From: F22 sp963675625 | GTDB taxonomy: Bacteria > Bacteroidota > Bacteroidia > Bacteroidales > Bacteroidaceae | Direction: 5' to 3' | DNA length: 64,000 bases | NCBI GenBank assembly: GCA_963675625.1 | Contig: OY776497.1 | Location: forward strand, 620,001 to 684,000 | Part shown: positions 52,479 to 62,156 of the stretch, in pieces | Layout of the letters: every line of letters starts with the position of its first letter | Position numbering within the stretch: position 1 is the stretch's first letter | Translations under genes and position numbers: made by a program | Notes under the pieces: generated by a model | What the model saw: the letters and a program-made list of their open reading frames with translations, nothing else | Told to the model about the DNA's origin: nothing | Databases searched by the model: none

Positions 52479-53630
52479 TTACTTAGTCAAGTCGACATCG
52501 GCACGGGTGATGCAATTATCCATGCCCAACAATTGATTCCACCAAGCAATATTTGCCCAAGTATGCTCTTCACTATTCATGGATGAGGTATCTTTGGTTC
52601 TGTCGTAGTCGTACCAAGGCATCACCCATGACCAAGTGGCTCCACTAGTCCACTGTGCGGGCATATCAGATACACCACCACATTCTGAAAGGGTGATCAT
52701 CTTATTGGGGTACTTGTTGCTCAAGGTCGAATAGTCTGATGCAATAGCACTTGCTGAAGTGGTATTGTATTTATCTCGACCGATAATATCGACATACTCA
52801 TCGCCAGGATACCAGGCATCATCCCCTACTTCACTCGTCCATACCCAAATGGTATTTTTGACTCCTTTCTCTTGGAAGATTGTGTACATCAATCGCCATA
52901 GTTTGACATAAGAAGCCGCGTCGCCAGCTCCCCACCAAAACCATCCACCTGATGCTTCATGAAGGGGACGCCAAAGCACAGGGATCTGCGCATCTTGGAG
53001 TTGAAGCATAATATCGGCAACTTGCTGAATATCACTGACAAAACGTTTGTAGGTCCAGCTAGTTGGATCATTGACTGCATTGGGTGTTAAGGTGGAGTAT
53101 TGGCTCGTGCCTGTACTATTGTGATTGGCTTCACTATAAAAACCAAAATTAGAATCACTTCCTTCTGCTCGTGGTAGATTCCAATGCCACATTATAGTAA
53201 CGAGTCCACCTGCATCGTGCCAGTTTTTCACTGGAGAGATGTCTTGGTATGTACTCAACTGATTATAAATATGGATAAAATCAAAACCAGCTATGGCTGG
53301 GTAAGATCCAGTGTGTTGATATACCCACTCACATTCATTGGTATTCCAATCGACATTGGCCATGGCCGATGTGAGGATATCCTTACCATAATGTGCCTTA
53401 ATGTACTCGTATAGAGCAATCGTTTCGGCAGTAGCCTGTTTAGTAACTAGGGGATTGTTGGGATCGTCTTGATCATTATTTTGGTCATCTCCTCCCGTGT
53501 TATCACCAGGTTGTTCTTTGTTATTATCGGGTGCGGGACTATTGCCTCCGTCACCTCCACAGCTATATATGGGGAGGCATAAGGTAAGTCCTATAAATAG
53601 TCCTATGGATTTTAAGATGGTTTTATTCAT
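52479..53630 (-). CDS. Endo-beta-mannanase (GH26), lipoprotein
   Basis: A 383-residue lipoprotein. The lipobox PIYSC is at about 20-24, followed by an acidic, Asn/Asp-rich linker (about 27-58) that puts the enzyme away from the membrane. The GH26 barrel shows PVLWRPLHEASGGWFWWG (about 215-232) with the acid/base Glu, and the nucleophile Glu in KMITLSECGGVSDMPA (about 330-345). It cuts beta-1,4-mannan, probably to short oligosaccharides such as mannobiose. It lies 31 bp after the epimerase gene. It is one of two GH26 enzymes in the locus; this one has the longer linker and may be at the outer surface. Confidence 0.9.
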   Translation of the reverse strand: MNKTILKSIGLFIGLTLCLPIYSCGGDGGNSPAPDNNKEQPGDNTGGDDQNNDQDDPNNPLVTKQATAETIALYEYIKAHYGKDILTSAMANVDWNTNECEWVYQHTGSYPAIAGFDFIHIYNQLSTYQDISPVKNWHDAGGLVTIMWHWNLPRAEGSDSNFGFYSEANHNSTGTSQYSTLTPNAVNDPTSWTYKRFVSDIQQVADIMLQLQDAQIPVLWRPLHEASGGWFWWGAGDAASYVKLWRLMYTIFQEKGVKNTIWVWTSEVGDDAWYPGDEYVDIIGRDKYNTTSASAIASDYSTLSNKYPNKMITLSECGGVSDMPAQWTSGATWSWVMPWYDYDRTKDTSSMNSEEHTWANIAWWNQLLGMDNCITRADVDLTK

Positions 53631-53661
53631 ACTATCTGGTATTATTATCTATGATTACTTG

Positions 53662-54867
53662 TTACTGCTCAAATCTCTCTATGATTTCCATACACATGCG
53701 ACCATTGTGATATGGGCATTTCCAGAAACCTGCTTTGTCGTCTTTTTTGTTGACTTGTCCATCAGGAAGGATCCCCCAGTACCACTCTCCATTCTCTTCA
53801 TCAACTAGATGATTTTTGATATATTCCCAAGTTGATAAAGCTTTATCTAGAGACGTTTGATCGCCTGTAAGTTGGTAGTGATCAAGCAAACCAACAACGG
53901 TCTCTGCTTGCACCCACCAGTGTCTTTCTGTATCTAATGTATTTTCATTACCATGGTGCTTCTCATAGATCATACTGCCATCTTCCATATAGCCTTCACA
54001 AGCGGATTGGACAATATGAGGAATAACACTTTCAACTGTCGACAACAAAGTTTTATCATCTAATACAACAGCGGCTTCGTGTAATAACCAAGCAGATTCA
54101 ATATCATGTCCATATGAATCTATGGCATATTTACTGTTCCAATCATCATCAAAGAATAACTCCAAATGAAAAGTGACATTATTCAGGATCTTGCTAACAA
54201 ACAGTTGAATGAGATTACGTAATTGGTCTTCTACTGTTTTATCTTTATAGACACGATACAGGTTGGTATAAGCCTCCAGAATATGTAGATGAGTATTCAT
54301 TGTTTTGTTTTCATTCTCATCTTTATCGCTCAAACGCATATCTGAAATAGGTCCCCACTCACGTGTTAATGCTTCGCCATATCCATTCTTCTCACGATCA
54401 AAACTATGAGCTTCTATGGCTTTAAAGATACTTATGGCACAATCCAAAGCTTCTGTATCTTGGGTGGCCCGTACGTACTCACTCAATCCATAAATAACAA
54501 AAGCTAAAGCATATATTTGTTTCTTACTATCAAGGCATGAGCCATCGGCATGAAGCGACCAATACACGCCTCCGTGTACTGTGTCCATAAAATGTTGTAG
54601 TATATATTCTTTGGCACAAGTAGCTACATCTAAATAAGAAGTTTGACCAGATAGACGATAAGCTGAAGAGAAAGTCCACAAAATGCGGGCATTCAAGATG
54701 GCGCCTTTGGGAGCATCTGCATGAAGATGTCCTTCTCCATCTATCTGTCCATAAAAACCACCTTGTGTTTCATCAATCATTTGGTGCATCCAAAAAGGCA
54801 AAATATTGACATGAAGATTGTCTCTGACTTCGTCAACTAATTGTCCTAAACGTTCTATATTGTTCAT
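53662..54867 (-). CDS. Mannobiose/cellobiose 2-epimerase (AGE family)
   Basis: A 401-residue cytoplasmic enzyme with an (alpha/alpha)6 barrel and no signal peptide. Family motifs are LPFWMHQMIDETQGGFYGQI (about 23-42), GAILNARILWTFSSAYR (about 55-71), YGHDIESAWLLHEA (about 252-265) with the catalytic His region, and RHWWVQAETVVGLLDHYQLT. It turns beta-1,4-mannobiose into mannosyl-glucose, the substrate of the GH130 enzyme encoded two genes upstream. It lies 12 bp downstream of the sugar symporter gene. The epimerase/symporter/GH130 trio is the known Bacteroidota mannobiose pathway. Confidence 0.92.
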   Translation of the reverse strand: MNNIERLGQLVDEVRDNLHVNILPFWMHQMIDETQGGFYGQIDGEGHLHADAPKGAILNARILWTFSSAYRLSGQTSYLDVATCAKEYILQHFMDTVHGGVYWSLHADGSCLDSKKQIYALAFVIYGLSEYVRATQDTEALDCAISIFKAIEAHSFDREKNGYGEALTREWGPISDMRLSDKDENENKTMNTHLHILEAYTNLYRVYKDKTVEDQLRNLIQLFVSKILNNVTFHLELFFDDDWNSKYAIDSYGHDIESAWLLHEAAVVLDDKTLLSTVESVIPHIVQSACEGYMEDGSMIYEKHHGNENTLDTERHWWVQAETVVGLLDHYQLTGDQTSLDKALSTWEYIKNHLVDEENGEWYWGILPDGQVNKKDDKAGFWKCPYHNGRMCMEIIERFEQ

Positions 54868-54878
54868 TATGTTTATTA

Positions 54879-56276
54879 TTATTGGTTCTGTATATCGTCT
54901 TCTCTCTTCGCGGCCAATTGACTCACGATCGTGTGCATGCGTTGTTCACTCAATGGATACATCGCTATAAGGACTACGGATAAGATGGTACCCACCGCAG
55001 GTAAAAAGCTTAAAAACATTTTGATCCCTTGTATCGTTTCTTCTGACTGTACGGCATTGGCTTTGAATCCAAAATAGGCTAGTAGCCAACCAGTAAGGGC
55101 GCTTCCCACGGCCCATCCCATCTTCTGACTCATAGAGGAGGAAGAGAAAATCAGTCCTGTAGCGCGATTACCTGTTTTGAGTTCTGAGTAATCTGTACAA
55201 TCGGCATACATGGACCACAACAATGGGAATACACTACCAGCACAAATGCTAATAAGTACTTGGAAGACAAAAATCATCACCAACTGATCTTTATCAAACC
55301 AGAAGAAAATGATGCTAAGCACAGTGGCTATAAGCATAGCACCCATATAGGTCGATTTTTTGCCAATACGGTTACTGATGGGGGCTGCTAGCACCACACC
55401 CACAATATTGGCCGCCTGTCCTATGGCTAGGTATAAACCGGATAATACAAAAGAGACTCCAAAGAAATGTACTTGTGAGAAATCACTTTCTACAATGTAA
55501 TATTTGAAATAATAGACGGTAGCTCCATCACGAATGGAGTTGAATATCAATGCTGCAATACCAGAACCCAGCAAAATCCACCAAGGACGATTACGCAACA
55601 AATCTTTCAAATCATCTTTCAGAGAGGTGGTTTCTGCTTTGATAGCTTTAACTCGTTCTTTTGTTAAAGCAAAACAGCCCCAGAATAAGACAATACATAA
55701 TACGGCAATAACAACAACAGCGTATAGCCATGCTCGTTGCTGAGCATCCGCACTGGTGTCATTTGCTGAAAACATGTTGACCATGGGCATAAACATCAGC
55801 AGGGCTATAAAGCTACCTATGTAGGCAAAACTCATTCGAAAAGTGGATAGGACATTGCGATCTCTTGGATCAGGACTCATGACACCTAGCATGGAGGCAT
55901 AAGGCACATTGATAGCGGAATACACCATCATCATCAACGAATAAGTGACATATGCATAGATTATTTTACCTGTAATGGACCAATGAGGGGTGACAAAAGT
56001 CAGAATCCCTATGATACCAAAGGGTAACGCTAAGTATAAGAGGTATGGACGAAACTTTCCCCATCGCGTATTTGTTCTATCTGCCACAATACCAACCATG
56101 GGATCAAACAGGGAATCCCAGATACGAGTGGCTAAAAACATGGTACCTACAACTGCAGCAGGTAGACCAAAGACATCGGTGTAAAAGATCATCAAATATG
56201 ATCCAAACAATTTCCAAAACATGGAAGAGGACATATCTCCCAATCCATATCCTATTTTCTCACGAAGTTTTAACAT
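54879..56276 (-). CDS. MFS sugar symporter (GPH family), probable mannobiose transporter
   Basis: A 465-residue inner-membrane carrier counted from ATG 56276 (MLKLREKIGYGLGDMSSSMF), the usual GPH-family N-terminus; the in-frame ATG at 56354 adds an unlikely 26 residues. Twelve hydrophobic helices; motifs RIWDSLFDPMVGIVADRTNT (about 55-74) and RWGKFRPYLLY, typical of glycoside-pentoside-hexuronide:cation symporters. The long cytoplasmic loop lies near residues 215-235. It probably moves mannobiose or mannosyl-glucose from periplasm to cytoplasm for the adjacent epimerase and phosphorylase. Confidence 0.9.
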   Translation of the reverse strand: MLKLREKIGYGLGDMSSSMFWKLFGSYLMIFYTDVFGLPAAVVGTMFLATRIWDSLFDPMVGIVADRTNTRWGKFRPYLLYLALPFGIIGILTFVTPHWSITGKIIYAYVTYSLMMMVYSAINVPYASMLGVMSPDPRDRNVLSTFRMSFAYIGSFIALLMFMPMVNMFSANDTSADAQQRAWLYAVVVIAVLCIVLFWGCFALTKERVKAIKAETTSLKDDLKDLLRNRPWWILLGSGIAALIFNSIRDGATVYYFKYYIVESDFSQVHFFGVSFVLSGLYLAIGQAANIVGVVLAAPISNRIGKKSTYMGAMLIATVLSIIFFWFDKDQLVMIFVFQVLISICAGSVFPLLWSMYADCTDYSELKTGNRATGLIFSSSSMSQKMGWAVGSALTGWLLAYFGFKANAVQSEETIQGIKMFLSFLPAVGTILSVVLIAMYPLSEQRMHTIVSQLAAKREDDIQNQ

Positions 56277-56378
56277 AGTAATATTGTATAAGGATGTCAA
56301 GAGACGACATGCACATGCCCTCTCTTGACTTTCAACTAATAATATTCCATTCAAGGAAATAAATGTATGATATTTTTT

Positions 56379-57551
56379 TTACTTCTGCAACAATTCTAAG
56401 TTCTTGCTGATTTGTTGCTTCAGTTTATCGACAGATGAACCAGTAGCTAGACCATCTTCTGGGGTATTCATGCAGTAATCAACGAGTTTATCGACTGTTG
56501 AAGTTGCCACATGCATACGTGTATCTGATGAAGCGTAATAAAGAAATACGGTGCCATCCTCATCTGCAATCCAACCATTGGAGAATAAGACATTGCTGAC
56601 ATCACCTACTCGTTCTTCTCCAACAGGTCCCATCAAGTGTCCTGCTGGAGCTGCAATCACTCTAGTGGGATCTTCTAAATCGGTCATGTACATATAGAGC
56701 ACGTAACGCAAACCTGCGGCACATCCACGCACACCGTGAGCTAGGTGTAACCAGCCTTTATCGGTTTTGATAGGATGAGGTCCTTCGCCATTTTTGACTT
56801 CCTTAATGGTATGATAAAAACGACGATCGATGATCTTTTCTTCCTTTATCTCAGCATGAGTGATATCGTCGACTAGTGCCCAGCCAATACCACTACAACT
56901 ACCGGCAAAGATAAATCCATCTTGTGGACGAGTATAGAAAGCGTATTTGCCATCGACAAACTCTGGATGCAAAACCACATTGCGTTGTTGACTTTTGGTC
57001 TTCAAATCTGGAAGACGTTCCCAATCTACAAAATTCTTGGTGCGGGCAATACCTGCTGTGGCAGTGGCTGAGGACAAATCACCTTCTGGGGCATTTTGAT
57101 CAAATCGTTCTGCACAGAAAACGCCATATACCCATCCATCTTCATGCTTTGTCAAACGCATGTCGTAGATATTGGTGGCTGGATCTTCATCTTCTGGCAT
57201 AGTCACTGGGTAGTCCCAAAAACGGAAATTATCAATTCCATTATCGCTTTCTGCGACAGCAAAGAATGATTTGCGGTCAGCACCTTCTACACGTACGACC
57301 AACAAATATTTTCCATTCCATTTAATGGCACCAGAATTCATGGTGGCATTCATACCAATGCGTTCCATCAAATAAGGATTGCGCTTTTCATCCAAATCAT
57401 AACGCCATATCACAGGTGTGTGTGCTGCTGTCAAGATTGGATTTTCATAACGTTGAAAAACACCATTGGTCTCTTCAACAGGGCTGTTGGGAATCTGAAG
57501 GAATGCTTCGTGATCGGCCAAAAGTTTTGCTACTTGCTCTGAGTACTTCAT
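56379..57551 (-). CDS. 4-O-beta-D-mannosyl-D-glucose phosphorylase (GH130)
   Basis: A 390-residue cytoplasmic enzyme with a five-bladed propeller and no signal peptide. The proton-donor Asp is at residue 130 in NIYDMRLTKHEDGWVYGVF, matching the position known for GH130_1 enzymes. Other blocks are MNATMNSGAIKWNGKYLLVV, RNVVLHPEFVDGKYAFYTRP and GPHPIKTDKGWLHLAHGVRG. It splits mannosyl-glucose with phosphate into mannose-1-phosphate and glucose. It stands between the GH26 and symporter genes in the minus-strand operon. Subfamily 1 is favoured over the mannan phosphorylase subfamilies from the N-terminal sequence and partnership with the epimerase. Confidence 0.93.
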   Translation of the reverse strand: MKYSEQVAKLLADHEAFLQIPNSPVEETNGVFQRYENPILTAAHTPVIWRYDLDEKRNPYLMERIGMNATMNSGAIKWNGKYLLVVRVEGADRKSFFAVAESDNGIDNFRFWDYPVTMPEDEDPATNIYDMRLTKHEDGWVYGVFCAERFDQNAPEGDLSSATATAGIARTKNFVDWERLPDLKTKSQQRNVVLHPEFVDGKYAFYTRPQDGFIFAGSCSGIGWALVDDITHAEIKEEKIIDRRFYHTIKEVKNGEGPHPIKTDKGWLHLAHGVRGCAAGLRYVLYMYMTDLEDPTRVIAAPAGHLMGPVGEERVGDVSNVLFSNGWIADEDGTVFLYYASSDTRMHVATSTVDKLVDYCMNTPEDGLATGSSVDKLKQQISKNLELLQK

Positions 57552-57572
57552 CTTAAAATCTAATTAGTCATA

Positions 57573-58706
57573 TTACTTTTTCTCATTGAACTTAGGTCCC
57601 ATAAGAATATCTTTTCGCATACAAAATGTTTTAAAATCATCGGCAGTGGCATGTCCTGGATAAGGCGCAAAGAAATGCATTGGTTTATCAAAAGCATTTC
57701 TCCATACCAACACATAAGCTGGATGAGTTTCTGGAATCACTGGGGCTAATACATGTGTAAACCAATTGTTTATGGGCAAAGATTCTGACCCGGTCTCACT
57801 AAAGACATACAATTTATGACGTTGCTGTGCTTCCTGAGCTATAAACTGCAACATCTTTTTAGCATTGGTCATGTACTTATTGGTACCTTCTGCCCCCTCA
57901 CGATGATAATAATCTAGTCCCCAAATATCGATACAATCATCTCCAGGATATCGTTCTAAGTAGTCATCAAGAGAGGCTACATAATCTGGAGAATAAATAT
58001 ATAAAAGATGGTGAACACCTAAATCATGCAATTTTTTTTGAGTAAACTTCCACAGAGCTATATACTCTTTGGGAGAACAAAAGTCTTTGCCCCACCAAAA
58101 CCAGCTACCACTATGTTCGTGAAAAGGACGAAACAATAGAGGAACAAAATGACCATCAGGACGTCTGATTTGCAAGAAAAAATGAGCGAGACGTTGCAGA
58201 TCTTGCACATAATGAGCTTGTACCAACGAGTCATTCAAGATAGCGTGTACTGTTCCTTGGGTCATATCCCATGAGCTGTGCCCATTGACTGGATTGTCTA
58301 AGTGCCAACTAACGGTATTGATGCCTCCACGAGCATCTGCGGCAATCATTTGACGACGTATATCCTCAAATCGCACACTATCCAGAGAACACGAATCTCC
58401 CAATTCTATATGCCCCAACTCCCAACCGTACACGGCTGGATAACACCCAGATACTTCGCCTACATCGCTTCTGTGTGCTTCATTCCACCATGTGTGACCA
58501 TACACAGTGGCATCTTGATGACCAAAACGCGTAGCTACTCCGCAATCACGACCTAATACCTGTAAAAGACTGTCGGCTGATGCACAAATTTGTGCATCAG
58601 CAGCGACATACTTCGGTTTACTTGGCGTACAAGCCGCTGCTCCCAAGGAGCAGACGGCCAATACACTGAGCTTTGTAAACCAGTTTTTATAACTATATAA
58701 CTTCAT
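57573..58706 (-). CDS. GH26 beta-mannanase/exo-mannosidase, lipoprotein
   Basis: A 377-residue lipoprotein with lipobox GAAAC at about 22-26. The GH26 barrel has VPLLFRPFHEHSGSWFWWG (about 190-208) with acid/base Glu, an Asp/Tyr-rich CIDIWGLDYYHREG block and the nucleophile Glu in KLYVFSETGSESLPINNW (about 298-315). It has no long acidic linker after the Cys, unlike the other GH26 of the locus, so it may be periplasmic and act on shorter chains, perhaps releasing mannobiose. That split of labour is inferred from the pattern in other Bacteroides mannan loci. It lies 19 bp after the glycan-binding protein gene. Confidence 0.88.
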   Translation of the reverse strand: MKLYSYKNWFTKLSVLAVCSLGAAACTPSKPKYVAADAQICASADSLLQVLGRDCGVATRFGHQDATVYGHTWWNEAHRSDVGEVSGCYPAVYGWELGHIELGDSCSLDSVRFEDIRRQMIAADARGGINTVSWHLDNPVNGHSSWDMTQGTVHAILNDSLVQAHYVQDLQRLAHFFLQIRRPDGHFVPLLFRPFHEHSGSWFWWGKDFCSPKEYIALWKFTQKKLHDLGVHHLLYIYSPDYVASLDDYLERYPGDDCIDIWGLDYYHREGAEGTNKYMTNAKKMLQFIAQEAQQRHKLYVFSETGSESLPINNWFTHVLAPVIPETHPAYVLVWRNAFDKPMHFFAPYPGHATADDFKTFCMRKDILMGPKFNEKK

Positions 58707-58725
58707 AATGGTTATCCTGATTCAT

Positions 58726-60393
58726 TTATTTCATAGGAACTGCAGAGAAGAATACATAATCCATATTGATTTCCACATCAGCCACTCCATTATTGCCACT
58801 TTTGAACTGAATGGCCAAGGAGAATTCATTGGAGAAATCAATGGCAGAGGCTTTATCAAGGATGTCCTCAAGACGATATGAACGCCACTCCCAACTAGTA
58901 GTTGGTGCCAACATATAATCATCACCATAAACGGTGCCCGCAAAATTAGACCATGTACCAGAGTCACCTTGATCTAATAGGAATTGGGCATATCCAGACT
59001 TGCCATTTGTATTGAGTAAAAAGTTCACATAAATACCATTAGCGAATCCGTCGCTCAAATTTACTGGATCATTCACAGCCAAAGAAGCTAGTTCATCCCA
59101 TGCACCTGTAACAGAAGAGGCAGGAACTTTCAACGTTAGATAGTGATCCATATTGATAGGTGTTGTACCAGTTCCATTATCCCAAGTAATTGGTTGAGCA
59201 CCTGAAGCTGTAAACTTGCTGTTATCTTCCATATCAAAGACACTCACTGGATTTAAATATCCATCAGTAATCATGACTTGGTCAATACTAATCTCAAAGG
59301 CATCACTAGCCGATACATTACCTCCACGAACCCATAGTTCAATAGCATCACCAGCAGCAATATCTGTAAGATCAAATCCCATGTCGGTCAAACTGTATGA
59401 ACGCCATTCCCAACCTTGTGTTTGAATAACATAATCATCGTCGTAATGTGGACTAGCAGTGAAATGCTTATCTGCTCCATTGATAGAAGGGTTGAAGTAT
59501 CCTTTTTTGCCATTCGTATTCACCATAAATGTAATGTATGGATCATGGAACTCACTGAAAGAGATACCTGCACCACCATTGTCTAACATGATTTTTTGAT
59601 AGCATCCATCCCAACCATTACCTGCAGTAGCCTTAACGCTATAATAGTTACCAAATATCTGAGGTACACCTGCCACATTGACTCCTGATTCAAATGGAGT
59701 ATCTCCCCAACCAGCATCATATGTAGGGATGACATCATCCCAGTTGGCCAATAACAAACTTTCTGTAGGTTTATAGGTATCATCACCAATCACTGCACCT
59801 GCTACGACAATTGGATCAGATTCTATTGTATTACCTGCTTTATCTGTAATTGTGATAAGCACCTTATCTGCGGATGGAGTAAAACCTGTCAACAAATATT
59901 TAGCTTTATCTGATGTAGCCACCCCTTGTGCATACACTTGATGACCATCTACATATACTGAACTTAGAAGGTCCAAATTGTCTCCTTCTAGTGTGAAGGA
60001 TTGTTCCATCTGCAATTCAGCAGGCCATTTGGCAACTACAGCAGCAAAATAACGAGGCTCAAAATAATCTGAAGTATCGAACTTTCTACCATATTTGTTT
60101 TTAACTGTGATTTTCGCACGTTCTGCATTACGATTCACTTTAAAAGTTAGTTGCCCGCTCTCTTGAGTTAAGATATCACATTGAATGGCTCCAAGAGATA
60201 CTGATTCAATCATATCCATGTTTTCTCCTGTTATCGTAACAGTACCATCCACATACTCAGTAGCTGGTGAAAACTCTGTTATTTCAGATACAGGAAGATT
60301 AATATCATAGTTTTCGCCATAATCACTGTCATCTGTACATCCTGCAAAAAGGCTAATGCCAGCAATCAATAATGGGTATATTAATTTTTTCAT
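58726..60393 (-). CDS. Surface glycan-binding lipoprotein (SusE/F-position, IPT domains)
   Basis: A 555-residue lipoprotein (lipobox LFAGC at about 15-19) with an acidic stretch right after Cys (TDDSDYGENYD), as in lipoproteins sent to the outer face of the Bacteroidota outer membrane. Two IPT/TIG-like beta domains follow (ITEFSPATEYVDGTVTITGE and ELQMEQSFTLEGDNLDLLSS, about 38-205). A long C-terminal region contains two similar beta-sandwich units (PYITFMVNTNGKKGYFNPSI near 280 and IYVNFLLNTNGKSGYAQFLL near 460). Its place right after susD marks it as the locus's glycan-binding protein. Ligand inferred to be mannan. Confidence 0.87.
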   Translation of the reverse strand: MKKLIYPLLIAGISLFAGCTDDSDYGENYDINLPVSEITEFSPATEYVDGTVTITGENMDMIESVSLGAIQCDILTQESGQLTFKVNRNAERAKITVKNKYGRKFDTSDYFEPRYFAAVVAKWPAELQMEQSFTLEGDNLDLLSSVYVDGHQVYAQGVATSDKAKYLLTGFTPSADKVLITITDKAGNTIESDPIVVAGAVIGDDTYKPTESLLLANWDDVIPTYDAGWGDTPFESGVNVAGVPQIFGNYYSVKATAGNGWDGCYQKIMLDNGGAGISFSEFHDPYITFMVNTNGKKGYFNPSINGADKHFTASPHYDDDYVIQTQGWEWRSYSLTDMGFDLTDIAAGDAIELWVRGGNVSASDAFEISIDQVMITDGYLNPVSVFDMEDNSKFTASGAQPITWDNGTGTTPINMDHYLTLKVPASSVTGAWDELASLAVNDPVNLSDGFANGIYVNFLLNTNGKSGYAQFLLDQGDSGTWSNFAGTVYGDDYMLAPTTSWEWRSYRLEDILDKASAIDFSNEFSLAIQFKSGNNGVADVEINMDYVFFSAVPMK

Positions 60394-60440
60394 TATCTAG
60401 TCTATTTCTAATTTGATATTGATTCTTGTTCTCACAAACA

Positions 60441-62123
60441 TTAGTATGGGTTCTGTGTCAGATTCCATGCTGTAATTTCAGTTGATGGAATAGTCATAAC
60501 TGGAACAGGTACTTTGACGCCATCAGCTGTGCCTAAACAGTGCTTTTCACAATTTGCTTTGAAATTAGTATAACGCACTTCTTCACCATCTCCATTACCT
60601 ACACGATCGGTGTCTTTCACTTTAGAAACAACATCTAAGTAACGACCTTGGCGAATCAAATCCCATGTACGTAAGTTTTCCATAGCCAATTCCAAACGAC
60701 GTTCCTTCCAAATGGCATCCAATAAAGCTGAACCAGTCAAAGTGCTCGTATTAGTATCTATATTTGGAGTGGTATCTGGTGTAGGGAAACCAGCATTGTC
60801 ACCTTCTGCATATCCTTTACACAAGGTAGATCCCTTAGCACGTTCGCGTACTAATTTTAGATCAGCTTGAGCTATATCTGGTTTATTCACATGATAAGCA
60901 GCTTCTGCATCCATCAATAAGACATCAGCATAACGCATAAGCATAATATCAAAATCGACTGACTTATCTACGACAGGTTTGTAACTGAGAGCGGCTTTAC
61001 GATTAAAATAATTTGTACTCATTTGTGCTCTATCGTATTCCATTTTTTGTCCATATAGAATACCTGAATTAAATCCAATACCATACACTGTACAGGATAA
61101 ACGTGGGTCTGTTGGATCAAACGCATCAACAAGATCTTGATTAGGATTATTGAATCCCCATCCGATATTAGCCCCTTCATTGGCCTTGCGATTACCTTGG
61201 AAAAGACAGTAAGCTACCCCAGTAGATGTTGGTGCATCAGGCGTACCATTTTCATACGTTTGAATTTCGAAAACGGATTCAACACAGTTTTTAGTCTCAA
61301 TTTCGAAGAGCTTAGCAAAATTACCAAGCAATTGATATTGATGTGTCTTTTTAATAGCTTCAGTACAGTTGTACATCTTCTGCCATGTTGCTGCTTCATC
61401 TGCTTCGGCATCAATTCCTGCTTGATACATCAATACACGTGCTTCAAAAGCTAAAGCAGCACCACTTGTTGCACGGCCTAAATCAGCTGCTGCATATTTA
61501 CTACGAGTAGGCAGAATCTTTGCTGCATCATCAAAATCTTTAATAATAAATTCCAACGTTTCATGAACAGTTCCTCTAGGAACATTGCCATATTGACTAA
61601 CTGGTAGAGGGGCATCAAACAAAGGCACTCCACCAAAGTGACGTAAAAGATAGAAATAGTAATATCCTCTTAAAAATAAAGCTTCGCCCTTTAATCTAGT
61701 TTTTATAGCTTCATCAATAGTAGATGATTCAAGTCCACTTAGCGCATTATTGCATCGAGAGACGCCCCAAAAACCATGTACCCAAAATGCTTTTGAATCA
61801 ACAAAGTTGCCATCAAAATTCCAGTTTAACCAATCTATTAGGTCTGTTTTATCCGCTGGTTTAGAACCTTTTTCTGAATCATCACTCAGAATGCTTCCAA
61901 AGAAAAATTCATAATGGTGATCCATCCATTGATCATCTGGTCCTCGTCCTTCGCTTTGTCCCAATAGATCATAGATACCATTTATTTGTGTAATGGCATT
62001 TTTTTCGGTATTCATATAACTAGCTGTTGTATCCTGACCTTGAGGATCAAGGTCCAAGAAATCATTGCAACTACAAAAGGTCAATGCAGCAGCTGCTAGT
62101 GTGATATATTTAATTGTTTTCAT
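60441..62123 (-). CDS. SusD/RagB-family nutrient-binding lipoprotein
   Basis: A 560-residue outer-membrane lipoprotein. Signal and lipobox MKTIKYITLAAAALTFCSC (1-19), then the typical NDFLDLDPQGQDTTASYMNT. TPR-like helices occur at about 80-330 (GEALFLRGYYYFYLLRHFGG, about 148-167, is the family hallmark). The conserved C-terminus is IWKERRLELAMENLRTWDLI. It caps the SusC barrel and delivers oligosaccharides to it. It stands between susC and the glycan-binding protein gene, with 33 bp to susC. Confidence 0.95.
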   Translation of the reverse strand: MKTIKYITLAAAALTFCSCNDFLDLDPQGQDTTASYMNTEKNAITQINGIYDLLGQSEGRGPDDQWMDHHYEFFFGSILSDDSEKGSKPADKTDLIDWLNWNFDGNFVDSKAFWVHGFWGVSRCNNALSGLESSTIDEAIKTRLKGEALFLRGYYYFYLLRHFGGVPLFDAPLPVSQYGNVPRGTVHETLEFIIKDFDDAAKILPTRSKYAAADLGRATSGAALAFEARVLMYQAGIDAEADEAATWQKMYNCTEAIKKTHQYQLLGNFAKLFEIETKNCVESVFEIQTYENGTPDAPTSTGVAYCLFQGNRKANEGANIGWGFNNPNQDLVDAFDPTDPRLSCTVYGIGFNSGILYGQKMEYDRAQMSTNYFNRKAALSYKPVVDKSVDFDIMLMRYADVLLMDAEAAYHVNKPDIAQADLKLVRERAKGSTLCKGYAEGDNAGFPTPDTTPNIDTNTSTLTGSALLDAIWKERRLELAMENLRTWDLIRQGRYLDVVSKVKDTDRVGNGDGEEVRYTNFKANCEKHCLGTADGVKVPVPVMTIPSTEITAWNLTQNPY

Positions 62124-62156
62124 AATACAATTCTATTATCATTTATAGGTATAAGA